Below, one piece after another: positions 8,178-14,108 of a DNA stretch of 28,989 nucleotides. How positions within the stretch are numbered: position 1 is the first letter of the stretch; each line of letters begins with the position of its first letter. Position numbers and translations under genes: made by a program. The notes under the pieces were generated by a model. That model was not told the DNA's origin, ran no database searches, and worked only from the letters and a program-made list of their open reading frames with translations. This stretch comes from an uncultured Marmoricola sp. (GTDB taxonomy: Bacteria > Actinomycetota > Actinomycetes > Propionibacteriales > Nocardioidaceae). Where the stretch lies: positions 1 to 28,989 of the forward strand of contig NZ_CALTZE010000033.1 of assembly GCF_943913695.1 (NCBI RefSeq), given 5' to 3'.

Positions 8178-8214
8178 GCCGGGCCGCTTGGTTGGCCGTG
8201 GCTGCGGCGGCGGC

Positions 8215-8302
8215 GCTTTCACAGGTTCACATGTGAAGACCGCCCTTCACACGCGTTATTTCGCGTGTGAAGGGCTGCTTTCACATGTGAACCTGTGAAA
8301 GC
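8215..8302. repeat. Nested 88-bp palindrome
   Basis: Outer arms 8215-8237 and 8280-8302 are perfect 23-bp inverted repeats (start GCTTTCACAGG, ends CCTGTGAAAGC), and each contains the self-palindrome TTCACATGTGAA. Between them sits an inner perfect 13-bp stem (CCCTTCACACGCG at 8243-8255, CGCGTGTGAAGGG at 8262-8274) with loop TTATTT. It fills much of the 169-bp gap between two convergent genes. A bidirectional terminator is the simplest role, but there is no U-tract and the structure is far larger than needed. Confidence 0.85.
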
Positions 8303-8346
8303 AGCAGCACTGCGCCACCCCGCCCCAGCCCGGCACCCCAGGCGCC

Positions 8347-9384
8347 TCAGCCGAAGAAGACCTCCGCCTCGGCGTACTCCTCGGGCTTGACCAGCTTGAG
8401 CTCGCCGGTGCCCTCGGCGAGCGGCACCCGCACGATGTCGGTGCCGCGCAGGGCCATCATCGTCCCGAAGTCACCGGCGTGGACGGCGTCGATGGCGTGC
8501 AGGCCGAAGCGGGTGGCCAGCCAGCGGTCGAACGCCGTGGGGGTGCCGCCGCGCTGCACGTGGCCGAGCACGACCGCGCGGGCCTCCTTGCCGGTGCGGT
8601 CCTCGATCTCGCGGGCCAGCCGGTCGCCGATCCCGCCGAGGCGGACGTGGCCGAAGGCGTCCTTCTCCCCCGAGACCAGCGTCATGCCGTCCTCACCCTC
8701 GGTCTCCTGCGGCACGGCGCCCTCGGAGACCACGATGATGGGGGCGTACTGCTTCTCGAAGCGGGCCTCGACGTGGGCGCAGACCTGCTCGATGTCGAAG
8801 GGCTGCTCGGGGATGAGTACGACGTTGGCACCCCCGGCGATGCCGGCGTGCAGCGCGATCCAGCCGGCGTGACGGCCCATGACCTCCACGACGAGCACCC
8901 GGTGGTGCGACTCCGCGGTGGTGTGCAGGCGGTCGATGGCCTCCATCGCGATGTTGACCGCGGTGTCGAAGCCGAAGGTGAAGTCGGTGGCGTTGAGGTC
9001 GTTGTCGATCGTCTTCGGTACGCCGACCACGTTGACGCCGAGGTCGTGCAGCTTGGTGGCGACGCCGAGGGTGTCCTCGCCGCCGATGGCCACGAGCGCG
9101 TCGACCTCGAGCTCGGCGAGGTTGGCCTTGATCTGCTCCACGCCGCCGTCGACCTTGAAGGGGTTGGTGCGCGAGGAGCCGAGGATGGTGCCACCGCGCG
9201 GCAGGATGCCGCGCACCTGCGGCACGCCGAGCTCGGTGGTCACGCCCTCCAGCGGGCCCTTCCAGCCGTCGCGGAAGCCGACGAAGTCATAGCCGTACTC
9301 CCCCACGCCCTTGCGGACCACGGCCCGGATCACGGCGTTGAGGCCGGGGCAGTCCCCGCCTCCGGTCAGCACTCCGACGCGCAT
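8347..9384 (-). CDS. pfkA: Phosphofructokinase, probably pyrophosphate-dependent
   Basis: 345 residues of the PfkA family, catalysing phosphorylation of fructose 6-phosphate at C1 in glycolysis. Motifs are GVLTGGGDCPGLNAVIR (4-20), IGGEDT (100-105), PKTIDND (123-129, with catalytic Asp127) and MGRHAGWIA. Residues at the E. coli positions 104 and 124 decide the phosphoryl donor: ATP enzymes have Gly at both, PPi enzymes have Asp104 and Lys124. This protein has Asp104 and Lys124, as in the PPi-dependent enzyme of Amycolatopsis methanolica, so PPi use (with possible reversibility) is inferred. The ATG at 9384 is chosen because MRVGVLTGGG is the family N-terminus and GGAAGGAAG precedes it. It appears monocistronic; the DinB-family gene upstream ends 51 bp before its start. 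Confidence 0.93.
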   Translation of the reverse strand: MRVGVLTGGGDCPGLNAVIRAVVRKGVGEYGYDFVGFRDGWKGPLEGVTTELGVPQVRGILPRGGTILGSSRTNPFKVDGGVEQIKANLAELEVDALVAIGGEDTLGVATKLHDLGVNVVGVPKTIDNDLNATDFTFGFDTAVNIAMEAIDRLHTTAESHHRVLVVEVMGRHAGWIALHAGIAGGANVVLIPEQPFDIEQVCAHVEARFEKQYAPIIVVSEGAVPQETEGEDGMTLVSGEKDAFGHVRLGGIGDRLAREIEDRTGKEARAVVLGHVQRGGTPTAFDRWLATRFGLHAIDAVHAGDFGTMMALRGTDIVRVPLAEGTGELKLVKPEEYAEAEVFFG

Positions 9385-9435
9385 CTGCCACTTCCTTCCT
9401 CGACGGCCCAAACGGGTTGGATCGTTCCACATCCG

Positions 9436-10074
9436 TCAGGACGGGTCGAGTGGGCCGCCGCTCGCTCCGTCGCGGAAGCGGTCGGCCTCCTGCTGCACGC
9501 GAGCCCGCAGCGCGGCCCAGCCGGCCTCGTCGAGCCTCTCGCTGTCGCCGGCGCGGCCGTCGATCGACTCGCGCAGGATGTCGGCGTGACCGGCGTGGTG
9601 GGCGGTCTCGTCGACCTGGTGGACCAGCAGCCAGCCCAGGGTCGTGTCGCGGCCCTCCGGCGGCCACCAGGGCACATGGGCGGGGGCGTCCATCCCGAGC
9701 TCACGCACCGAGGCGTCGCTGTGCGCCCACACCCGGCGGTAGTGCGCGACGATCTCCTCGCGGCCCTCCTCGGCCCGTGCCCACATGTCACCGCCGGAGT
9801 CGTAGGCCGCCTCGGTCTCCCACGCGGGCGGATCGGGCAGCGGCCGCCCCACGCACTGCCCGAGGTAGCCCATCTCCACCCCCGCCACGTGCTTGACCAA
9901 CCCGAGCAGGCTGGTCGCCGTCGGCGTCAGGGGGCGGCGTACGTCGTGCTCGGAGAGCCCCTCGAGCGTGCGGAGCAGGTGCTCGCGCTCGCGCTGGAGA
10001 TACCACAGCAGCAGCTCGGCGTGGTCGGGGTGGCGCGGCACCAGAGCGGCGGGCACGGGTGGGAGCGGGCTCAT
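9436..10074 (-). CDS. DinB/DUF664 family protein (putative metal-dependent transferase)
   Basis: A 212-residue protein of the DinB/DUF664 four-helix-bundle group. The family's metal-binding histidines are visible in LVKHVAGVEMGYLGQCVGRP and in HQVDETAHHAGHADILRESIDG. Relatives include mycothiol- or bacillithiol-dependent enzymes and damage-inducible proteins; in an actinobacterium a thiol-transferase role is plausible but not shown. The ATG at 10074 is preferred to an in-frame TTG at 10095, because a TACCGT box lies 7 nt before the ATG, as for other leaderless starts here. It is followed 51 bp later by the phosphofructokinase gene on the same strand, which has its own ribosome site. Confidence 0.85.
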   Translation of the reverse strand: MSPLPPVPAALVPRHPDHAELLLWYLQREREHLLRTLEGLSEHDVRRPLTPTATSLLGLVKHVAGVEMGYLGQCVGRPLPDPPAWETEAAYDSGGDMWARAEEGREEIVAHYRRVWAHSDASVRELGMDAPAHVPWWPPEGRDTTLGWLLVHQVDETAHHAGHADILRESIDGRAGDSERLDEAGWAALRARVQQEADRFRDGASGGPLDPS

Positions 10075-10087
10075 GTGCCGGACGGTA
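10075..10087 (-). promoter_or_regulatory. Candidate leaderless promoter -10 for DinB-family gene
   Basis: On the minus strand TACCGT (10082-10087) lies 7 nt before the ATG, with no Shine-Dalgarno in between. Confidence 0.5.
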
Positions 10088-10405
10088 CGCCGCAACCCCG
10101 ACGGTCGTCGTCCTCCTAGCCGCTCAGCTCGGCACGGTGTGTGCCGGGGCCGCCAACGCCATGTAACGCGGGGTTAGTGCATGTGAAGAAGTGCTGTGCG
10201 TGGCGTGTCGCGTGCACACCACCGCGGCACATGGCGCCGTACGCCGATCGGCGGCGCGAGCGCTGCCTGCCCAGTCCGGAAGCCCCACGTGGTGCGGTGC
10301 TGTCACCGCACCACATGTGGTGCGGTGGTGGTGCGCCAGAACGGCCGGACAGGCCTTGTTCACATGCAATAACCCCGCGTTACAAGGGTCGCGCCGGCCC
10401 CGCGC
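10088..10405. other. 318-bp non-coding interval
   Basis: No convincing gene lies here; the short open frames on both strands are rich in Arg/Cys/His and cross the inverted repeats. The stretch holds the 223-bp inverted-repeat element described separately, plus a 12-bp palindrome CGCCGATCGGCG (10242-10253). Confidence 0.6.
10162..10384. repeat. 223-bp element bounded by 26-bp inverted repeats (MITE-like)
   Basis: The left end 10162-10187 (TGTAACGCGGGGTTA...) and right end 10359-10384 (...TAACCCCGCGTTACA) are inverted repeats matching at 25 of 26 positions. The interior has a 14-bp stem with a 4-nt loop (10286-10299 with 10304-10317, one mismatch), whose CATGTGGTGCGGTG arm is repeated directly at 10314-10327. 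No flanking target duplication is evident and no ORF is credible. It could be a small non-autonomous mobile element, a large regulatory structure or an RNA. Confidence 0.65.
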
Positions 10406-11323
10406 TCACTGCAGCCGCGCCAGGGCGGCCCGGGCGCGGGCGGCCTCGGCCTGCGCGTCGGCGACGGTCTCCTGGGCCTCGGCGAGCGCCTCCTCGGCCT
10501 CGTCGTGCTCGTCGTCGACGGCGTCGACCTGCTCCTCGATGGCGGCGAGGCGGCGGCGGAGCTCGTCGGCGTCTCCCTGGAGCTGCAGCCGTCGGGCGTC
10601 GAGGTCCTGCAGCACGCCGCGCACCTCCTCGAGCTCCCCCTCCGCCTCGGCCAGCGCCGCCTCCGCCTGCTCGAGCTCCTCCTCGGCCTCGGCGAGGCGC
10701 ACGCCGTCGTCGCTGACCAGCGTGAGCTCCGGGCGGGCGTCCGCCTCGGCGTCATCGTCGGCGACCGCGCGTGCCCGGTGCTCCAGCGCGTCGGGGAGCG
10801 CGACGACGGACTCGAGGTCGAGCTCCGACATGCCCGTGGACGTGAACGCCGTCAGCACGCGGCCCGTGCGCACGACGTCGGCGGCGACCGGGTCGAGCAT
10901 GGCGGCGGTCAGCATGCCCTCCACCTGGTCGACCACGGGCTCGGAGAGGCGTACGCCGGCCTCGGAGGCGCGCCGGCGGGCGGTCGTCGCGAGCGCGGTG
11001 GTCAGCTGCCGCCGCTGCCGGGTCAGTGCCCGCAGCTCCTCCCCGTCGAGGGCGGCGGCCGCCGCGCGCAGCGACTCGGCCAGCCCGAGGACCTGGTCGA
11101 TCTGGCCGGACTCGCGGCGCACCAGCAGGTTGACCGCCCACGCGGCCACCGATGGTTTCCTCAGCCTGGCGACGGCCTGTCCGGCCGGCTTGCCGTGCTC
11201 GGCCCCGACCTGCTTGGACAGCTCGGTGCGGCGGGCCACGAAGTCCTCCACCGCGCCGGCATACAGTTCCTCCGCGGCCTCGGCCGCCGCCTCCGAGGGG
11301 CCCTCGGGGTCCTCGTCAGCCAT
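10406..11323 (-). CDS. Uncharacterised protein with long C-terminal coiled coil
   Basis: A 305-residue acidic protein I cannot assign to a named family. The N-terminal half (about 1-195) is helical, with AARLRKPSVAAWAVN-type sequence (ARLRKPSVAAWAVNLLVRR near 55-75) that I associate with hypothetical proteins of Nocardioides-like actinobacteria. The C-terminal third (about 205-305) is a run of Ala/Glu/Leu heptads (EEELEQAEAALAEAEGELEE), a likely coiled coil. There is no signal peptide or membrane helix. The ATG at 11323 overlaps the stop of the cinA-like gene by 8 bp, so the two are probably co-translated. Structural or scaffolding roles are possible but unsupported. Confidence 0.8.
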   Translation of the reverse strand: MADEDPEGPSEAAAEAAEELYAGAVEDFVARRTELSKQVGAEHGKPAGQAVARLRKPSVAAWAVNLLVRRESGQIDQVLGLAESLRAAAAALDGEELRALTRQRRQLTTALATTARRRASEAGVRLSEPVVDQVEGMLTAAMLDPVAADVVRTGRVLTAFTSTGMSELDLESVVALPDALEHRARAVADDDAEADARPELTLVSDDGVRLAEAEEELEQAEAALAEAEGELEEVRGVLQDLDARRLQLQGDADELRRRLAAIEEQVDAVDDEHDEAEEALAEAQETVADAQAEAARARAALARLQ

Positions 11324-11780
11324 CGCGCACCTGCCCGAGCAGCTCCTCGGTGGCCCGTCGCACCGTCTCGGCGCGGATCGCGGCCCGCTCGCCGCCGAGC
11401 TGCAGGCGGCGGCTGGTCACCCCGTCGGGGCCCGCGACCCCCACGAAGACGGTGCCGACCGGCTGGCCCTCCTGCTCGTCGGGCCCGGCCACGCCGGTGG
11501 TCGAGACCCCCCAGTCGGCGCCGAGCAGGCGGCGTACGCCGCTCGCGAGCTGCTCGGCGCACGCGGCCGAGACCACCCGCTCGGCGGTGACGCCCAGCAG
11601 CGAGCGCTTGACGTCGGTGGCGTAGCACACCACGCCGCCGCGGAAGACCGCCGAGGCACCGGGCACCGCGCTCAGCAGCGCCGCGAGCTCACCGCCGGTC
11701 AGCGACTCCGCACAGCTCGCCGTCTGACGGCGGGCCGTCAGCTCCGCCTGCAGGGCGCCCTGCGGGCTCGTCGGGTGCAT
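11316..11780 (-). CDS. CinA-family nicotinamide-nucleotide amidohydrolase (C-terminal domain only)
   Basis: A 154-residue stand-alone CinA C-terminal (PncC-type) domain: TASCAESLTGGELAALLSAVPGASAVFRGGVVCYATDVKRSLLGV contains the conserved AES-TGG and GGVVxY patterns, and STTGVAGPDEQEGQPVGTVFVGV the GxAGP motif. The family deamidates nicotinamide mononucleotide in pyridine-nucleotide salvage. The N-terminal MoCF domain of full CinA is absent, as in many actinobacterial copies. The ATG at 11780 is favoured over a GTG at 11789 because a TACGGT box lies 7 nt before the ATG. The first 92 bp overlap the 3' end of the EamA transporter gene in another frame. Downstream it overlaps the coiled-coil gene by 8 bp. 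No clgR or recA gene follows, unlike in many actinobacteria. Confidence 0.9.
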   Translation of the reverse strand: MHPTSPQGALQAELTARRQTASCAESLTGGELAALLSAVPGASAVFRGGVVCYATDVKRSLLGVTAERVVSAACAEQLASGVRRLLGADWGVSTTGVAGPDEQEGQPVGTVFVGVAGPDGVTSRRLQLGGERAAIRAETVRRATEELLGQVRDG

Positions 11781-12774
11781 GGGGACCACCGTAGGGCGTC
11801 AGCCGCCGGTCGAGCCGCGCCTGCTCGAGCCGCACGACCACGACCCCGGCGAGGATCAGCACGCCACCGGCCAGCTGCACCAGCCCCGGCAGCTCGGAGA
11901 GCAGTAGCCAGGCGAAGAGCACCGCGAAGAGCACCTCGCCCAGGCCCACGAAGGAGGCCAGCGTGGGGCCCAGCAGGCGCGCCGCGACGATGCCCGCGAC
12001 GTAGGCCGTCGCGGCGGCGACGACCGCGAGCTCCAGCACCGGCACCCACCAGGGCAGCAGCGCTCCCGCCAGCTCGACCGGCGTGGTGCGGAAGGTCATC
12101 GGCAGCACCCCCAGGGCGCCGAGCACGCCGAAGAGCACCGCCGCGACCAGGAGCCCACCACCGGCGAGCACGATCGGCGGCAGCGACTCCTCGTGGTCGG
12201 GGCTGGAGAGCAGGAAGAACGACGCCAGCCCCACCGCGGCGAGCAGCCCCCAGGCGACCCCGACGAGGCTGAGCTCGGCCCCCTCGCGCAGCACGGCGGG
12301 CAGGTCGAGCACGAGGGTGAGGCCGCCGAGCGCGAGCACCACGCCGAGCAGGGTGGGGCGGCTGGGCCAGCGACGACGCACCACGCTGAGCCAGATCACC
12401 ACCAGCACCAGGCCGAGATACTCCAGCAGCAGCGCCACCCCCACGGCGAGGTGCTGCACGGCGTAGAAGAAGGCTGCCTGGGGCAGCGCGACCGCGACGC
12501 CGCCGTAGACCAGGAGCTGCGGCCAGCCGGTGCGCAGCAGCGCCCAGCGCCCGCGCATCGCGCGCAGCGTCGGCACCAGGAGCAGCAGCGCGGCCCCCAG
12601 GATGCGCACGAAGACCGCGCTGCCCGGCGTCCAGCCGGTGTCGAGCAGCACCTTGGCGAAGGCGCCCGAGGAGCCGAAGGCGGCGGCCGCGACCAGGGCG
12701 GCGACCAGTCCGGCGGTGGCGCTGCGGCGTCGGGCCGGGGGTACGTGGGTGGCAGAGGACAACGTCGTGGACAC
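11689..12774 (-). CDS. EamA/DMT-family membrane transporter
   Basis: 361 residues with about ten hydrophobic helices in two EamA repeats (GLVAALVAAAAFGSSGAFAKVLL at the start; LLGPTLASFVGLGEVLFAVLFAWLLL in the second repeat, a typical EamA stretch). The family exports or imports small metabolites such as amino acids, nucleobases or drugs; the substrate is unknown. After the last helix (VVVVRLEQ) about 48 hydrophilic residues remain, most of them encoded where the gene overlaps cinA, so the tail may be a by-product of lost stop codons. The start is a GTG at 12774 with GAGAGG upstream. It is divergent from a CGNR zinc-finger gene 88 bp away, a pairing that suggests local regulation. Confidence 0.88.
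   Translation of the reverse strand: MSTTLSSATHVPPARRRSATAGLVAALVAAAAFGSSGAFAKVLLDTGWTPGSAVFVRILGAALLLLVPTLRAMRGRWALLRTGWPQLLVYGGVAVALPQAAFFYAVQHLAVGVALLLEYLGLVLVVIWLSVVRRRWPSRPTLLGVVLALGGLTLVLDLPAVLREGAELSLVGVAWGLLAAVGLASFFLLSSPDHEESLPPIVLAGGGLLVAAVLFGVLGALGVLPMTFRTTPVELAGALLPWWVPVLELAVVAAATAYVAGIVAARLLGPTLASFVGLGEVLFAVLFAWLLLSELPGLVQLAGGVLILAGVVVVRLEQARLDRRLTPYGGPHAPDEPAGRPAGGADGPPSDGELCGVADRR
11781..11793 (-). promoter_or_regulatory. Candidate internal leaderless promoter for cinA-like gene
   Basis: TACGGT on the minus strand (11788-11793) sits 7 nt before the ATG and lies inside the EamA coding region, so cinA could be transcribed independently of the transporter. Confidence 0.45.
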
Positions 12775-12862
12775 GGGTCACCGCCTCTCGCGGTACGAAG
12801 TGGTCAGGAGCGTCCTGGCTTGACACCGGTTACTCTAGAGAGAGCCGACGACAGGAGTCAAC
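12775..12862. promoter_or_regulatory. Divergent control region, EamA transporter / CGNR protein
   Basis: The 88-bp gap holds TTGACA (12820-12825), the palindrome ACCGGT and CTCTAGAG (12833-12840), and a ribosome site AGGAG before the GTG of the CGNR gene. A TTGACA with a correctly spaced -10 was not found, so the promoter layout is uncertain; the palindromes are candidate operator sites for the CGNR protein. Confidence 0.4.
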
Positions 12863-13414
12863 GTGACTTTCGGTCATGACACCGAGCGCGACCTGCGCAG
12901 CGCCGCCGCGTTCGTCAACACCCTCGACAGCGGCGCCGAGGGCGGCGACACCCTGGTCACCCGGGCCGACCTCGTCCGCTTCCTCGACGAGCAGGGCTGG
13001 TACGGCGTCCGCCTGGGCGACGACGACGAGCTCGAGGCCGTCCGTGCGCTGCGGCCGCGGCTGCGGGGCTGGTGGCGCCTCGACGAGGCGGCCCTGGTCG
13101 AGACCCTCAACACCACCCTCGCCGACGCCGGCGCGCTCCCCCAGCTCGTCGACCACGACGGCTACGGCTGGCACATCCACGCCGTCCCCCACGACGCGCC
13201 GCTGCAGGCCCGGATGCTGGTGGAGGCGGCGATGGCCTTCATCGACGTCGTCCGCGCCGGCGAGCTCGAGCGGCTGAAGTCCTGCGCCGCCGAGACCTGC
13301 GACAACGTCGTGGTCGACCTCTCCCGCAACCGCTCCAAGCGCTTCTGCGAGGACGGCTGCGGCAACCGGGAGAACGTCCGCGCCTACCGCGAGCGCCGGC
13401 GCGACCCCGACTGA
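12863..13414 (+). CDS. CGNR zinc-finger protein with ABATE domain (putative regulator)
   Basis: 183 residues with an N-terminal ABATE domain (FVNTLDSG...LVTRADLVRFLDEQGW, about 15-110) and a C-terminal CGNR zinc finger with Cys141, Cys146, Cys162 and Cys166 in CAAETC...FCEDGCGNR, followed by the basic tail ENVRAYRERRR. The family is thought to bind DNA as stress- or ligand-responsive regulators. Its divergent position beside the EamA gene suggests that it controls that transporter, by inference only. The GTG at 12863 is chosen for the AGGAG five bases upstream and the family-like N-terminus. Its last codons and stop belong to a 12-bp tandem repeat that supplies two further in-frame TGA codons. 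Confidence 0.9.
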   Translation: MTFGHDTERDLRSAAAFVNTLDSGAEGGDTLVTRADLVRFLDEQGWYGVRLGDDDELEAVRALRPRLRGWWRLDEAALVETLNTTLADAGALPQLVDHDGYGWHIHAVPHDAPLQARMLVEAAMAFIDVVRAGELERLKSCAAETCDNVVVDLSRNRSKRFCEDGCGNRENVRAYRERRRDPD

Positions 13415-13452
13415 TTCCCCGTCTGATCCCCAGTCTGATCCCCCGACTGGTC
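13405..13452 (+). repeat. 12-bp tandem repeat across the CGNR stop codon
   Basis: Four degenerate 12-bp units (CCCCGACTGATT, CCCCGTCTGATC, CCCAGTCTGATC, CCCCGACTGGTC) follow head to tail. The first contains the stop; the second and third each place another TGA in the same frame, at 13424 and 13436. Confidence 0.75.
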
Positions 13453-13459
13453 CACCGAC

Positions 13460-13479
13460 CGGCGCCGTGATCGGCGCCG
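13460..13479. terminator. Hairpin between convergent CGNR and pgsA genes
   Basis: A 7-bp stem CGGCGCC / GGCGCCG with a 6-nt loop GTGATC lies in the 70-bp gap between two converging genes. There is no T-run, so termination in both directions is an inference from position. Confidence 0.45.
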
Positions 13480-13484
13480 CGTGC

Positions 13485-14108
13485 TCAGGGACGCACGGTG
13501 GCGCGCTGGCGACGGTGCTGGACGACGTCGCGGGCGAACTCCAGGCCCGAGGTCAGCGTGAGCACCACGGCACCGGCCAGCGCCACGGCCGAGGCCCACC
13601 ACAGCACGACCAACCACGACGCCGCGGTGTCGGCATAGAGGCCGAAGGGTGCCACGAAGCCGCCCAGGGCCAGCGCCTGCAGCGTGGTCTTGACCTTGCC
13701 GCTCTGCTTGGCCGGCATCACGACGTCCTTAGCGATGGAGAGCCGCGCGAAGGTGACCGACCACTCGCGGGTCAGCACCACGATCGTGGCCACCCACCAC
13801 AGCCACGCGGGCAGGAAGTCGGCGATGATCGCCAGGCCGATGAAGGCCATGCCGGTGATGGCCTTGTCGGCGATGGGGTCGGCGATCTTGCCGAAGTCGG
13901 TGACCAGGCCGTGCTTGCGGGCCAGGTCACCGTCGATCTTGTCGGTGATCATGGCGCCGGTGAAGAGCGCGAACGCGACCCAGCGCCACGTGGTGTCGCC
14001 ACCGCCGTCGTGCAGCAGCGCCCAGGCAAAGAAGGGCACCATCACGATGCGCAGCGTCGTGAGCGCGTTGGGGACGTTCCAGTTGCTGACCTCGCGCTGC
14101 TCGCTCAT
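13485..14108 (-). CDS. pgsA: CDP-diacylglycerol--glycerol-3-phosphate 3-phosphatidyltransferase
   Basis: The enzyme makes phosphatidylglycerolphosphate, the precursor of phosphatidylglycerol and cardiolipin, at the cytoplasmic membrane. The 207-residue protein has the complete CDP-alcohol phosphotransferase motif D56xxDG(59-60)xxAR(63-64)x8G73xxxD77xxxD81, within TDKIDGDLARKHGL and FGKIADPIADK, and about five to six membrane helices. The start ATG overlaps the rimO stop as ATGA (14105-14108), making it the last gene of ftsK, rodZ-like, rimO, pgsA, an order conserved in actinobacteria. The motif, with NVPNALTTLRI at the N-terminus, fits PgsA better than cardiolipin or phosphatidylinositol synthases. 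Confidence 0.93.
   Translation of the reverse strand: MSEQREVSNWNVPNALTTLRIVMVPFFAWALLHDGGGDTTWRWVAFALFTGAMITDKIDGDLARKHGLVTDFGKIADPIADKAITGMAFIGLAIIADFLPAWLWWVATIVVLTREWSVTFARLSIAKDVVMPAKQSGKVKTTLQALALGGFVAPFGLYADTAASWLVVLWWASAVALAGAVVLTLTSGLEFARDVVQHRRQRATVRP

Noticed and set aside
2961..8222. Very long minus-strand open frame (over 1700 codons) opposite the ABC exporter
   Set aside because: Its translation is Gly/Arg/His/Gln-rich low-complexity sequence typical of antisense GC-rich DNA; the plus strand carries complete ABC motifs.
10116..10369. Short minus-strand frames within the 10.2-kb element
   Set aside because: They cross the inverted repeats, have no ribosome site and show Cys/His/Arg-rich composition without domain features.
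12820..12840. TTGACA as a -35 box for the CGNR gene
   Set aside because: No -10-like hexamer lies 16-19 bp downstream; TACTCT is only 5 bp away, so no promoter is called from it.
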